A DNA stretch of 41,907 nt, taken from contig CAIPLM010000012.1 in assembly GCA_903865895.1 (NCBI GenBank), positions 1 through 41,907 of the forward strand, in the 5' to 3' direction. Made by a program: the position numbers and the translations under genes. This stretch comes from an uncultured Rhodospirillales bacterium. GTDB taxonomy: Bacteria > Pseudomonadota > Alphaproteobacteria > Acetobacterales > Acetobacteraceae. Of this stretch, positions 1 through 8,386 are shown piece after piece; within the stretch, counting starts at the first letter, position 1, and each line of letters opens with the position of its first letter. Below the pieces are notes generated by a model, which searched no databases, was not told where the DNA came from, and saw nothing but the letters and a program-made list of their open reading frames with translations.

Positions 1-123
1 AACCGCATCTTTCTCAACGCCGACGATCTCATCGATCACTGCTGCGATGCATGGAACAAACTCGAAGCCCAACCGTGGCGCATCATGTCCATCGGACTGC
101 GCGATTGGGCGCATGGGTTCTGA
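1..123 (+). CDS. IS630-family transposase, C-terminal fragment (cut by window start)
   Basis: Frame 1 is open from base 1 to a TGA at 121-123 and encodes about 40 residues. The stretch DHCCDAWNKL, followed by QPWRIMSIGLRDWAH, is the conserved C-terminal end of IS630-type DDE transposases. These enzymes cut and paste their element into TA dinucleotides. Only the tail is in the window, so I cannot tell whether the upstream gene is intact, split into two frames as is common in this family, or broken. The terminal inverted repeat should lie just after the stop, but without the left end it cannot be identified. The family call is secure from this signature. Confidence 0.85.
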   Translation, partial: NRIFLNADDLIDHCCDAWNKLEAQPWRIMSIGLRDWAHGF

Positions 124-172
124 TCAGTGAGCATTGGTATCAATCGTCAAAAAATCGTCAATACATCGTTTC

Positions 173-201
173 TTGTCACAAACGTTGATCATCAATACAC
201 T
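173..201 (+). promoter_or_regulatory. possible sigma70-type promoter for the BTAD/TPR regulator
   Basis: TTGTCA (173-178) and TACACT (196-201) are 17 bases apart, matching the -35 and -10 consensus at 5/6 and 4/6. If used, transcription would start within about 5 bases of the TTG at 213. That would favour either a nearly leaderless message or translation from the in-frame GTG at 297. The element lies in the flank of the IS630 transposase, so part of it may belong to the insertion sequence end. Prediction only. Confidence 0.3.
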
Positions 202-212
202 TCTTTCTCACC

Positions 213-2207
213 TTGAACACGCATCCGCCCCAGCCCCGAGCCTCTCACGATCCAGCCTCGGAGCCGGACAGGGTTTCGGTCGGCCCGCTCGCCGGCGTGC
301 ACCAAGTGCTGCGGATTTCCTTGCTTGGCCCCGTACGGGTTCATAACGAGACCGGCGAAGAGCTCACCCCCCGAATCCGCAAAAGCCGCGCCGTACTGGC
401 GGTTCTTGCCCTGACAGCACCGAAATCGATGCTGCGCGATCGCTTCGCCGCCCTGCTGTGGAGCCAGCGCGACCGCGACCAGGGGCGCTCCTCGCTGCGC
501 CAATGCGTGCATGAGATCCAGACCCTGCTGTCCCCGTCATCGGCCAACCTCGTGCTTGTGGATCGCAACAGCATCGGGTTGGACAAGCAGTATTTCGTCA
601 CCGACGCCCGCATCGGCATGGTGACCTCCCTGCCTTTTCTCGCCGATCTCGACGGACTCGATCCCGCCTTCGATCGCTGGCTGAATACCGAGCGCCAGCG
701 CTTCACCCGCGCGGCCATCGCGGTGGCCGAGCGCGATCTCGCCGGCGGCAGCACGAGCCCGCACGACATCACGGCGGCGATCGCCCTGTCCGAACAACTC
801 CTCGCCATCGATCCCGTGAACGAATCGGGCTGGCGGGTGCTGATCGCCGCCCACCTGGCCCGCGGCGAACGCGCCGCGGCGATGGCGGCCTACCAGGCCT
901 GCGTGGCAACCCTGTCCGAGCGGGCAGGCATCGCGCCGTCAGCCGAAACCACCGCGCTGGTCATCCCGCCCGCCACCGCACCGGTATTGCCACCGCCCAC
1001 CGCCGCGCCGCGGCCGCAGCGAGGCGAACGGGGCCTGCGCCTGGGCGTCCGCCCCTTCCGCAGCCTTGACGGCACGACGGATTCGCCGCTTTCCCTCGGT
1101 CTGGCCGAGGAAATCACCACCGCACTCGCACGCTTCCGTTGGTTCTTCCTCATCTCCAGCCCGACTCTGGCGAGTGCGGGCACCAACAACCAGGAACTTC
1201 GCGACACCGGGCTCGATTTCTTGTTGGACGGCACGATCCAGCGCAGCGGCGAGCATGTTCGCATCTCCGTCCGTCTGCTGGACCTCCATGGCGGGCCGGA
1301 GCTGATCTGGGCCTCCCGGTTCGACCGCACGGTCACCGATATCTTCGCGGTGCAGGATGAGATCGCCGCCGAATGCGTGGCCCAGATCGATCCCGCCATC
1401 ATGCTGCACGAAGGAGAGCGCATCGCCCGCGGACCGCTGGCCGACAATGCCTATGCGATGACGCTGGCGGCAATCCCGTCGATCTACCGCCTGGAGGCGG
1501 AGCCCTTCCAGGCCGCCGGCGCCTTGCTGCGCGCGGCCATCGCGGCCGACTCCAACTACGCCCCGGCCCATAGCTGGTTCGCCTGCTGGCAGCTCTTCCA
1601 TGTCGGGCAGAATTGGGCCAAGGACCCCGCAGCGGCGATGCAACTCGCCGGACTCCACGCCAACCGCGCCGTCTCGCTTGACCCGGCGGACGCCCGCGCC
1701 ATCACCATCGCCGGCCATGTCCGCGCCTTCCTCGATCACCGCATCGATGACGCCATGCGCTTTCACGAGCGCGCTTTGTCGCTCAACCCCAATTTGCCGC
1801 TGGCCTGGGGCTTCGCGGCGCTGGCGGATTGCTACGCCGGCCACCCCCAGCAGGCGATCAACCGGGTACGCCACGCCAGGCGCCTCTCCCCCTTCGATCC
1901 CCATGCATTTTTCTTCGATATGGCGCTGATGCTGGCGCAGTTGCTGTTGGGCGATTACGAGGCCGCGGCGGCAACCGGACGGCAATCCCTCAGCCTCAAC
2001 CCGACGCTGACCTCCACCTACAAGGTCGCCCTCGCCGCCCTCGGCCATCTCGGGCGGGAGGCGGAGATCGCGCCGCTCCGGGCGAAGCTGCTGGAGCTGG
2101 AGCCCGGCTTCTCCATCGCCGCCTCCCTCGCCCGCACGCCGCTGGTGCAGCCCGACGATCGCATCCGCTACGCCGAGGGGCTGCGCCGCGCCGGGCTGCC
2201 GGCCTAG
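213..2207 (+). CDS. BTAD-domain transcriptional regulator with TolB/FlgO-like and TPR regions
   Basis: The 664-residue product resembles SARP/HilA-like regulators. Residues 33-105 form a winged-helix DNA-binding region starting at LRISLLGPVRV. Residues 130-250 fit a bacterial transcriptional activation (BTAD) domain. A proline-rich linker (251-270) leads to an FlgO/TolB-like domain (275-395), and the rest is tetratricopeptide repeats. No membrane segment is visible, so it should be cytoplasmic. The start is uncertain: 213 is a TTG without a clear ribosome site, and GTG codons at 297 and 306 would still keep the whole winged helix. The gene sits alone between the IS630 end and a convergent thiolase, with stops only a few bases apart. 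Its target cannot be read from context. Domain calls are from fold-like motifs, not a search. Confidence 0.85.
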   Translation: MNTHPPQPRASHDPASEPDRVSVGPLAGVHQVLRISLLGPVRVHNETGEELTPRIRKSRAVLAVLALTAPKSMLRDRFAALLWSQRDRDQGRSSLRQCVHEIQTLLSPSSANLVLVDRNSIGLDKQYFVTDARIGMVTSLPFLADLDGLDPAFDRWLNTERQRFTRAAIAVAERDLAGGSTSPHDITAAIALSEQLLAIDPVNESGWRVLIAAHLARGERAAAMAAYQACVATLSERAGIAPSAETTALVIPPATAPVLPPPTAAPRPQRGERGLRLGVRPFRSLDGTTDSPLSLGLAEEITTALARFRWFFLISSPTLASAGTNNQELRDTGLDFLLDGTIQRSGEHVRISVRLLDLHGGPELIWASRFDRTVTDIFAVQDEIAAECVAQIDPAIMLHEGERIARGPLADNAYAMTLAAIPSIYRLEAEPFQAAGALLRAAIAADSNYAPAHSWFACWQLFHVGQNWAKDPAAAMQLAGLHANRAVSLDPADARAITIAGHVRAFLDHRIDDAMRFHERALSLNPNLPLAWGFAALADCYAGHPQQAINRVRHARRLSPFDPHAFFFDMALMLAQLLLGDYEAAAATGRQSLSLNPTLTSTYKVALAALGHLGREAEIAPLRAKLLELEPGFSIAASLARTPLVQPDDRIRYAEGLRRAGLPA

Positions 2208-2211
2208 CTGG

Positions 2212-3378
2212 CTATAGCGGCTCCAGGATCGACACGTAGTTTGCCACCGCCGCGCCGCCCATATTGAACACCGCGCCGCGATCGGCCTTCGGCAGTTGCA
2301 TGGTGCCGGCCGTGCCCGTGAGCTGCATGGCCGATATCACGTGCATCGACACCCCCGTGGCGCCGATCGGGTGACCCTTGGCCTTCAGCCCGCCGGAGGG
2401 GTTGATCGGCAGCCGCCCATCCTTCGCCGTCCAGCCTTCCAGCACCGCCCGCGCCCCCTGGCCCGGCGCGGTAAGGCCCATCGCCTCATATTCCAGCAGC
2501 TCGGCGATGGTGAAGCAGTCATGGCTCTCCACGAAGGAGAGGTCGTCGAGTGCCAGGCCGGACTCCGCCAGCGCCATCTGCCACGCCCGCGCCGCCCCCT
2601 CGAAGGCGGTCGGGTCGCGGCGGGAGATCGGCAGGAAGTCGTTCACCTGCACGGCGGCGCGGAACTTCACCGCCTTGCCCAGCGTGCGCGCCGTCTCCTC
2701 ATCAGCCAGCACCATCGCCGCCGCGCCGTCCGACACCAGGGAGCAGTCGGTGCGCTTCAGCGGCGGCGCCACATAGGGGTTGCGGTCGCTGAGAGTACGG
2801 CAGAAATCGAAGCCGAGATCCTTGCGCATCTGCGCGTAGGGATTGTCGACGCCGTTCTTATGGTTCTTCGCCGCAATCGCCGCCAACGCGTCCGACTGGT
2901 CGCCATATTTTTGGAAATACCGCTCGGCAATCCGCCCGAACACGCCGGCGAACCCGGCGGGGATGTCGCCCTCCTCCTTGCGGTAGGAGGCGGAGAGCAG
3001 GATGTCGCCCACTTCCGGCGTCGGCGTCGCCGTCATCTTCTCGGCGCCGATCACCAGCGCGAAGCGGCCGCGCCCGGCAGCGATGAAATCCCGCGCGCCA
3101 TGCACGGCGGCGGAACCGGAGGCGCAGGCATTCTCATACCGCGTCGCCCGCTTGAAGCGCAGTTCCGGCACTGACTGCATCACCATCGAGGCCGGGAAGT
3201 CCTGCTTGGAGAACCCATTGTTGAACAACCCGACGAACACCGCGTCGATCTCCGCCGGGTCCACCCCGGCATCATCGATCGCCGCGCGCGCGACGCGGCC
3301 GATCAGGCTCTCCACATCGGGGTCTTCCAGCTTGCCGAAGGGCGTGTGCGCCCAGCCGACGATGCAGGCCTCGTTCAT
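2212..3378 (-). CDS. SCP2/SCP-x-type thiolase (acetyl-CoA acetyltransferase family)
   Basis: The 388-residue protein belongs to the thiolase superfamily and would cleave 3-ketoacyl-CoA with CoA, or act in the reverse direction. The nucleophile is Cys85 in YENACASGSA. ESHDCFTIAE and GGLKAKGHPIGATG supply the active-site histidines. The C-terminal CxG motif of classical thiolases is replaced by FNMGGAAVANY, which is the SCP2-type pattern. The ATG at 3378 is chosen because AGGAG lies just upstream; the reading frame is open further upstream but shows no thiolase-like sequence. It is a monocistronic gene, about 14 kb from the pim-like operon, which lacks a thiolase of its own, so it could supply that step (inference). 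Confidence 0.9.
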   Translation of the reverse strand: MNEACIVGWAHTPFGKLEDPDVESLIGRVARAAIDDAGVDPAEIDAVFVGLFNNGFSKQDFPASMVMQSVPELRFKRATRYENACASGSAAVHGARDFIAAGRGRFALVIGAEKMTATPTPEVGDILLSASYRKEEGDIPAGFAGVFGRIAERYFQKYGDQSDALAAIAAKNHKNGVDNPYAQMRKDLGFDFCRTLSDRNPYVAPPLKRTDCSLVSDGAAAMVLADEETARTLGKAVKFRAAVQVNDFLPISRRDPTAFEGAARAWQMALAESGLALDDLSFVESHDCFTIAELLEYEAMGLTAPGQGARAVLEGWTAKDGRLPINPSGGLKAKGHPIGATGVSMHVISAMQLTGTAGTMQLPKADRGAVFNMGGAAVANYVSILEPL

Positions 3379-3401
3379 TGCTACTCTCCTCTTTTCGTCG
3401 C

Positions 3402-3447
3402 GTGATTCAGACCCACGGTGATGCCACCTCCGGTCATCACGCTCCAG
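3402..3447. repeat. 46-bp dispersed repeat, copy A
   Basis: This intergenic segment starts GTGATTCA and ends CTCCAG. It aligns without gaps to 24633-24678, with 34 of 46 positions identical by eye. Inside it GTGATG (3418-3423) and CATCAC (3435-3440) form an imperfect palindrome, extendable by CC/GG with one bulged base. It lies between the divergent thiolase and MFS genes, so an operator role is possible, but a second copy in a different setting favours a REP-like element. Confidence 0.55.
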
Positions 3448-3521
3448 CGCATCCGTGCCCCCCTTATAGCGCATGCGCGCGCTCTGGTCAGTCCATCCCG
3501 CGCACCGCACACTGGGCGCGG

Positions 3522-4721
3522 ATGGAAACGCGTCGGCTGGCAGAACCGGATATCATCCGGCTATGGATCATGGGTGGCCCCAACAACGTGGTGCGCTGGT
3601 TCGAACTGCTGGCCGCGGCCCTGTTCACCTTCGAGCTCACCCATTCCGGCCTCGCGGTGGCCGCCGTCTCGGCGGCGCGCACGGTGCCGATGCTGCTGTT
3701 GGGCGCCTTTTCCGGCGTGCTGTCGGAGGCGGTGAACCGCAAGCGGATCATCGTCACCGGCATCCTCATCACCGCCGCCTCCTCGCTCTCCATCCTCGTC
3801 CTCGCTTCGGCCGGGCTGGTGCAGCCCTGGCACATCGCCGTCGCCTCCTTCGTCTGCGGCTCGGTATGGTCGACGGAGATGTCGAGCCGGCGGCGCATGG
3901 TGGGCGATCTCGCCGCGCCCGAACTGCTCTCGCGCGCCATCGCGGTGGATAGCCTGGCCGGCGCCTGCACGCGGATGATCGGGCCGCTGTTCGGCGCCGT
4001 GGCCTATGATGTGTTCGGCATCGTCGGCGCCTACGCGATTACCACGGCGCTGACGCTGAGCAACCTTCTGCTCATCGCTCCCCTGCGCCACCAGCAGGTG
4101 ACGCGCCAACTCTCCATCGCGGGCACCGCGCGAGACCTGCTGGACGGGCTGCGCTCGGCCGCCCACCAGCCGCGCGTGCTGGCGGTGCTCGCGGTGACGC
4201 TGGTGATGAACATGTTCATCTTCAGCTACTCCTCCATCGTCGCCCCGATCGCCCGCGTGGTGTTCGATGCGCCGAACGCCATGGTGGGGTTCCTGGCGGC
4301 CGCGGAATCCTTCGGCGCCTTCCTCGCGGGCATCGTGCTGGCGCGGCGCACGCTGCCGATCCCGCCTCGTCTGATGATGGTCGGCGGCTCGGTGCTGTTC
4401 GCAGTCACGCTGTTCGTCATGCCGCTGCTGCCGGGCTTCTGGACCGCCTGCCTGCTGCTGGCGATCGGCGGCACCGGCACCGCGGCCTTCAGCAACATGC
4501 AGACGCTGCTGATCATGAAGGACGCGCCGCCGGCGATGCGCTCCCGCCTGCTCGGCCTGATCACCGCCTCCATCGGCACCGGCCCACTCGGCCAGATCAT
4601 CGCCGGCGCCCTGGCCGACCGGTTCGGCCTCACCGCCGCGGTGATGCTGCTGGCATCGAGCGGCTGCGCGCTGCTGCTCGGCTGCGGTTATCTCTGGGGC
4701 AAGGCGGAACGCGCGGGCTAA
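3522..4721 (+). CDS. MFS transporter, EntS/MFS_3-like
   Basis: The 399-residue hydrophobic protein has the length and segment spacing of a 12-helix major facilitator. An A-like loop motif, GVLSEAVNRKR (about residues 65-75), follows the second helix, and GALADRFG near the C-terminus is the matching loop of the second half. The style (FELTHSGLAVA, then GAFSGVLSEAVNRKR) resembles the EntS/MFS_3 exporter group; the substrate cannot be predicted. I chose the ATG at 3522 (METRRLAEPD) because upstream residues in the frame look non-coding and overlap repeat copy A. The gene is divergent from the thiolase. Its TAA overlaps the TAG of the convergent glycosyltransferase by three bases. Confidence 0.85.
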   Translation: METRRLAEPDIIRLWIMGGPNNVVRWFELLAAALFTFELTHSGLAVAAVSAARTVPMLLLGAFSGVLSEAVNRKRIIVTGILITAASSLSILVLASAGLVQPWHIAVASFVCGSVWSTEMSSRRRMVGDLAAPELLSRAIAVDSLAGACTRMIGPLFGAVAYDVFGIVGAYAITTALTLSNLLLIAPLRHQQVTRQLSIAGTARDLLDGLRSAAHQPRVLAVLAVTLVMNMFIFSYSSIVAPIARVVFDAPNAMVGFLAAAESFGAFLAGIVLARRTLPIPPRLMMVGGSVLFAVTLFVMPLLPGFWTACLLLAIGGTGTAAFSNMQTLLIMKDAPPAMRSRLLGLITASIGTGPLGQIIAGALADRFGLTAAVMLLASSGCALLLGCGYLWGKAERAG

Positions 4722-5896
4722 CCCCGCCGCGCCGAACGGATTTCCAGCACGCTGATGAAGAAACTGCCATAGGCGATCTGGAACCCCAGCAGGATCAGCG
4801 TCGCCGAGGGGATCACCGCCCGCATGGTAGAGGCCGGCGACAAATTGCCGAACCCCGCCGCACCCCAACCACTCACCGCCGCGATGCCGAGCGCAATGCC
4901 AGCCACCACCAGCAGCGCTCCCAGCACCAATCCACGCTCCAGGGTGATCCGAGCCACTAGCGCCCGGAAATCCGGATCATCCGGCAGCATTCCCTCGCGC
5001 ATGCCGTACTGCTTGGCGAACAGCCAGAAAATCGCCGACTGCGCCCCCACCAGCAGGAACACCGCGGAATAGAGCAGCGAGTGGATATCCAGCGTCACGC
5101 CCCCGATATGCCGCGCCGCCGGCAGCAGCCAGGCCATGCCCCAGACCCCCGCGATGAACAGCGCCAGTCCGGGATAGAGAAACAGCCAGGACGGGCTGTA
5201 GAGCAGCAGAAAGCGCAAATGCCGCCAGCCATCCCGCCAGGAGCGCAGATGCGGTGGCCGCGAGCGGCCGTCGGGGTGCAGGATGGTCGGCACCTCCGCA
5301 ATCGAGACGCCCTTCAGCGTCGCCTTAACCACCATCTCACTGGCGAACTCCATCCCCGGCGCCTGCAAATCGAGCGCCAGGATCGCCGCCCGGTCGAATC
5401 CGCGCAGGCCGCAGTGGAAGTCGCCGCACGGGCTGCGGAAAAACAGCCGGCCGATGAAGGTCAGCACGGGGTTGCCGAGGTAACGGTGCAGCTTGGGCAT
5501 GGCGCCGGGCATGATGCCGCCCTTGAAGCGATTGCCCATCACCAGCACGAACCCTTCCCGCAACTTGGCCACGAAGGGATCGAGTGCCGAAAAATCGTAA
5601 CTGTCATCGCTGTCGGCCATGATCACGTAGCGGCCGCGCGCGGCACGAATGCCGCCCATCAGCGCCGAGCCATAGCCACGCTCCGCGACATCCACCACCC
5701 GTGCCCCGTGCGCCCGGGCGATATCCTGCGAACCGTCGGTGGAGCCGTTATCGCCAATCACCACCTCGCCGGCGATGCCCGACCGCGCCAGAAACGCCTG
5801 CGCCTTGTCGATGCATACCGCCAGGGTTTCCGCCTCGTTCAGGCACGGCATCAGGATCGTCAGTTCGATCAGGTCGGCAGGCGCCGTGCCGGTCAT
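4718..5896 (-). CDS. glycosyltransferase family 2 with C-terminal membrane region
   Basis: The 392-residue protein has a GT-A catalytic domain (about residues 10-235) like dolichyl-phosphate or polyprenyl-phosphate sugar synthases. TILMPCLNEAETL is the nucleotide-sugar entry strand, GDNGSTDGS follows, and MADSDDSYDF carries the DxD-type metal site. After residue 235 come four hydrophobic segments, including LFLYPGLALFIAGVWGMAW, so it is anchored in the inner membrane. The likely role is loading a sugar onto a lipid carrier for envelope glycans. The ATG at 5896 is chosen because the GT2 fold begins directly after it; the much longer open frame upstream is the shadow of mepA. The sugar donor is unknown. 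Confidence 0.88.
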   Translation of the reverse strand: MTGTAPADLIELTILMPCLNEAETLAVCIDKAQAFLARSGIAGEVVIGDNGSTDGSQDIARAHGARVVDVAERGYGSALMGGIRAARGRYVIMADSDDSYDFSALDPFVAKLREGFVLVMGNRFKGGIMPGAMPKLHRYLGNPVLTFIGRLFFRSPCGDFHCGLRGFDRAAILALDLQAPGMEFASEMVVKATLKGVSIAEVPTILHPDGRSRPPHLRSWRDGWRHLRFLLLYSPSWLFLYPGLALFIAGVWGMAWLLPAARHIGGVTLDIHSLLYSAVFLLVGAQSAIFWLFAKQYGMREGMLPDDPDFRALVARITLERGLVLGALLVVAGIALGIAAVSGWGAAGFGNLSPASTMRAVIPSATLILLGFQIAYGSFFISVLEIRSARRG

Positions 5897-6010
5897 GCGT
5901 TGCTCCGATTCGGGGTTCGGTTCAGCCTGGAGATGTCGTATCAGGCAGGCTGTTTGCACGGCAACTCGATCGCCTCGGCAATCCGTCTCGCTCAGCCCCA
6001 GGGAACGCCG

Positions 6011-6844
6011 ATGCCGCCACGGTTCCGCCCACTCATCCCGCTGACGCTCCTGCTCGCCGCCCTCCTCATCATGGCGGCCGGCCCAACCACGCCGATGCCC
6101 GGCCCGGTGCACATCATCGGAAACAGCGCCGGCGGCTGCATCCAGGGCGCCGTGCGCCTGCCCGATGACGCGCCAGGGTTGCAGACCGTACGTGTCGGCA
6201 AGAGCAATTTCTGGGGCCACCCCGACACCATCGCCCGCCTCCTGCAACTCGCCCGCACCGCCAGCGCCGCTGGATTTCCCGACCTCTACATGGGCGACCT
6301 CTCCAACCCCCGTGGCGGGCCGATGCCGGGCGGCCATGTCAGCCACCAGATGGGGATCGACGCGGACGTCTATCTCGACGTCAATCCGCATCCCCGCCTG
6401 CCCTTCGCCGCGCGCGAGAACCTGGAGCCGCCCAGTCTGGTGCGGCCGGATGGGCGCAGCGTCGACCAGTCCCGCTGGCGGCCGGAACATGCCGCCTTGC
6501 TGCGCATGGCCACCGAGTTACCGGGCGTGGACCGCGTGCTGGTGAACGCCGCGATCAAGAAGCAGCTCTGCAGCACCGTCACCGGCGACCGCGCCTGGCT
6601 GCGCATGGTGCGGCCGTGGTACGGCCACGCCAGCCACATGCATATCAGCTTCCTCTGCCCCGCCGGCCAGCCGGACTGCCCGCCGCGCCCCGCGCCGCCG
6701 CCGCCCGGCGATGGCTGCGATGCCTCGCTGCAATGGTGGTTCGACCGGCTGGACGCGCCGCCCAAGCCCGCGCCGCCGGTCACCAAGCCACCTCGCCCCC
6801 CCGCCCTGCCGGCTGCCTGCATCGCGATGCTGAAGGCGCCATGA
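6011..6844 (+). CDS. mepA: penicillin-insensitive murein endopeptidase (MepA family)
   Basis: The 277-residue protein is a LAS-type metallopeptidase that cleaves D-Ala-mDAP cross-links in peptidoglycan. Residues 1-23 form a signal peptide (basic start, then LIPLTLLLAALLIMAAG), so it acts in the periplasm. The zinc ligands are visible: His112 and Asp119 in GGHVSHQMGIDADV, and His211 in GHASHMHISFLCP. These fall at almost the same numbers as in the E. coli enzyme. The C-terminal SLQWWF segment is also family-typical. A proline-rich extension follows, ending in ALPAACIAML. The stop overlaps the ATG of the next gene (ATGA), so the MFS gene is probably translationally coupled. Confidence 0.93.
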   Translation: MPPRFRPLIPLTLLLAALLIMAAGPTTPMPGPVHIIGNSAGGCIQGAVRLPDDAPGLQTVRVGKSNFWGHPDTIARLLQLARTASAAGFPDLYMGDLSNPRGGPMPGGHVSHQMGIDADVYLDVNPHPRLPFAARENLEPPSLVRPDGRSVDQSRWRPEHAALLRMATELPGVDRVLVNAAIKKQLCSTVTGDRAWLRMVRPWYGHASHMHISFLCPAGQPDCPPRPAPPPPGDGCDASLQWWFDRLDAPPKPAPPVTKPPRPPALPAACIAMLKAP

Positions 6845-8004
6845 GCGGGTCCGCCGGCCGCATCGCCGGCGTGGCGCTGGCCGGCTTCGCGACCTTCATC
6901 AACCTCTACACCCCGCAGGCGATCCTGCCCGCGATCTCCGCCGACTTCGCCGCCGGGCCGGCCGCGACCAGCCTCGCCGTCACCGCCACCCTGCTCGCCG
7001 TGGCGCTCGCCGCCCCCTTCGTCGGTGCGGTGTCGGACGCGCTGGGCCGCAAGCGGCTGATCACCGGAGCCTGCTTCATCCTCACCATCCCCGCTTTGCT
7101 GATCGCGCTCAGCCCGAACCTGCCGAGCGTCATCGCGCTGCGCTTCGCCCAGGGGCTGCTGTTCCCGTTCATCTTCACCGTCACCGTCGGCTATGTCGGC
7201 GACGAATTCGCGGGCGCCGCGGCGGTGCGGGCCACCGGCACCTACGCGCTCGGCACCATCATCGGCGGATTTTCCGGCCGCCTCGTCGCCGGAATCGCGA
7301 CGGAACTCGCGGGCTGGCGCGCTGGCTTCGTCGCGGTTGGCGGGCTGACGTTGCTCTGCGCGATCGCCATCACGCTCCTGCTGCCGCGCGAGCGGAATTT
7401 CCGCCCGGTCGCCGCGGGATGGGCGACTTGGCGGATGCATTTCGGCAATCCTGCCCTGGTCGGCACCTGCCTGATCGGCGCCGGCATGCTATTCACCATC
7501 GTCGCCACCTTCACCTACGCGAATTTCCGCCTGGCCGGCGCGCCCTATGCGCTGACGCCGGGCCAGCAGGGCTGGGTATTCGCGGTCTATATGCTGGGCA
7601 CCGTCACCAGCCCGATCGGCTCAAGGCTGACGCTGCGGTTCGGCCGGCGCGCCGCGCTGTTTGCCTGCGTGGCCCTCGGCGCGAGCGGCGCGCTGCTGAC
7701 CCTGAATACCGCACTGCCCTGGATCATCACCGGGCTCGCCTTGCTGTGCGGCGGCATGCTGGTGGTGCAGACGCTATCACTCGGCTACATCGCCGCGCGC
7801 ATCCCGGTGGCGAAATCGACCGCGGTGGGCATGTATGTCACCACCTACTACGTCGGCGGCGCGCTCGGCGGCATCGTGCCGGCACCGCTGTGGCGGGCAT
7901 TCGGCTGGCCCGGCATCGTGGCCGTGGTAGTGCTGGTGGCATTTTCCATCGCGCTGGTCGCCGCACAGGCGTGGAAAAACGAGGCCGCGTTTACCCGCGG
8001 TTAA
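6841..8004 (+). CDS. MFS transporter, YnfM/AraJ-like
   Basis: The 387-residue membrane protein is a 12-helix major facilitator. FATFINLYTPQAILPAIS opens helix 1, and PFVGAVSDALGRKRLI (about residues 58-73) is the classical motif A between helices 2 and 3. The opening resembles the YnfM-type drug or arabinose-efflux group, which is weak evidence for export of a small molecule. The ATG at 6841 overlaps the mepA stop, and the open frame further upstream only shadows mepA. The link to a cell-wall hydrolase is by operon structure only; the substrate is unknown. Confidence 0.88.
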   Translation: MSGSAGRIAGVALAGFATFINLYTPQAILPAISADFAAGPAATSLAVTATLLAVALAAPFVGAVSDALGRKRLITGACFILTIPALLIALSPNLPSVIALRFAQGLLFPFIFTVTVGYVGDEFAGAAAVRATGTYALGTIIGGFSGRLVAGIATELAGWRAGFVAVGGLTLLCAIAITLLLPRERNFRPVAAGWATWRMHFGNPALVGTCLIGAGMLFTIVATFTYANFRLAGAPYALTPGQQGWVFAVYMLGTVTSPIGSRLTLRFGRRAALFACVALGASGALLTLNTALPWIITGLALLCGGMLVVQTLSLGYIAARIPVAKSTAVGMYVTTYYVGGALGGIVPAPLWRAFGWPGIVAVVVLVAFSIALVAAQAWKNEAAFTRG

Positions 8005-8107
8005 ACAATCCCGCGCAGACTGACCTCGCACGCAAAAAGCGGACGGACCTTCCGCGCGATCGGGCCCGAAAAACGGCCCCGGATGCGCAGAGACTAGGAT
8101 ACCGAAC

Positions 8108-8386
8108 GTGCTGCTGCACATGACGGAAGCGGCTCGGCGCGGCGCCTCCCTGTGGGCCGCCCGGGCCGCCTTCCCCCTGATCTGCATCGTCTGGGCGCAA
8201 ACCGCCGGCTTCATCGCCATCGGCACGCCGGACTGCCTCCGCCCCGGCGCCATGGTCGGCGCGCTGGCGACGCTGATCTGGTGCTTCGGCACCGCGCCGG
8301 ACGGCATACTACGCCGCCTCGCCCCGCCGGTCCTCGTCATGGCAATCCTCGCCAACGCCGCGCTATGGCCGGGGCTGCGGCCCTAA
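8108..8386 (+). CDS. small hydrophobic protein of unknown function
   Basis: The frame encodes 92 residues from a GTG at 8108, or 88 from an ATG at 8120. Third codon positions are strongly G/C as in neighbouring genes, which supports coding. Three hydrophobic stretches are visible: AAFPLICIVWAQTAGFIAI, AMVGALATLIWCF, and LAPPVLVMAILANAALW. It is thus likely a small integral membrane protein. AGGA about 10 bases before the GTG could be the ribosome site. It ends overlapping the convergent hutF-like gene by four bases. I do not recognise a family. Confidence 0.6.
   Translation: MLLHMTEAARRGASLWAARAAFPLICIVWAQTAGFIAIGTPDCLRPGAMVGALATLIWCFGTAPDGILRRLAPPVLVMAILANAALWPGLRP

Noticed and set aside
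3561-4868. Minus-strand open frame of 435 codons antisense to the MFS gene
   Set aside because: Shadow of a GC-rich membrane protein gene, dominated by Gly, Arg, His and Gln.
8005-8107. Weak hairpins GCGGA/TCCGC and GGGCC/GGCCC after the MFS gene
   Set aside because: Only 5-bp stems with no T-run; expected by chance in GC-rich DNA.
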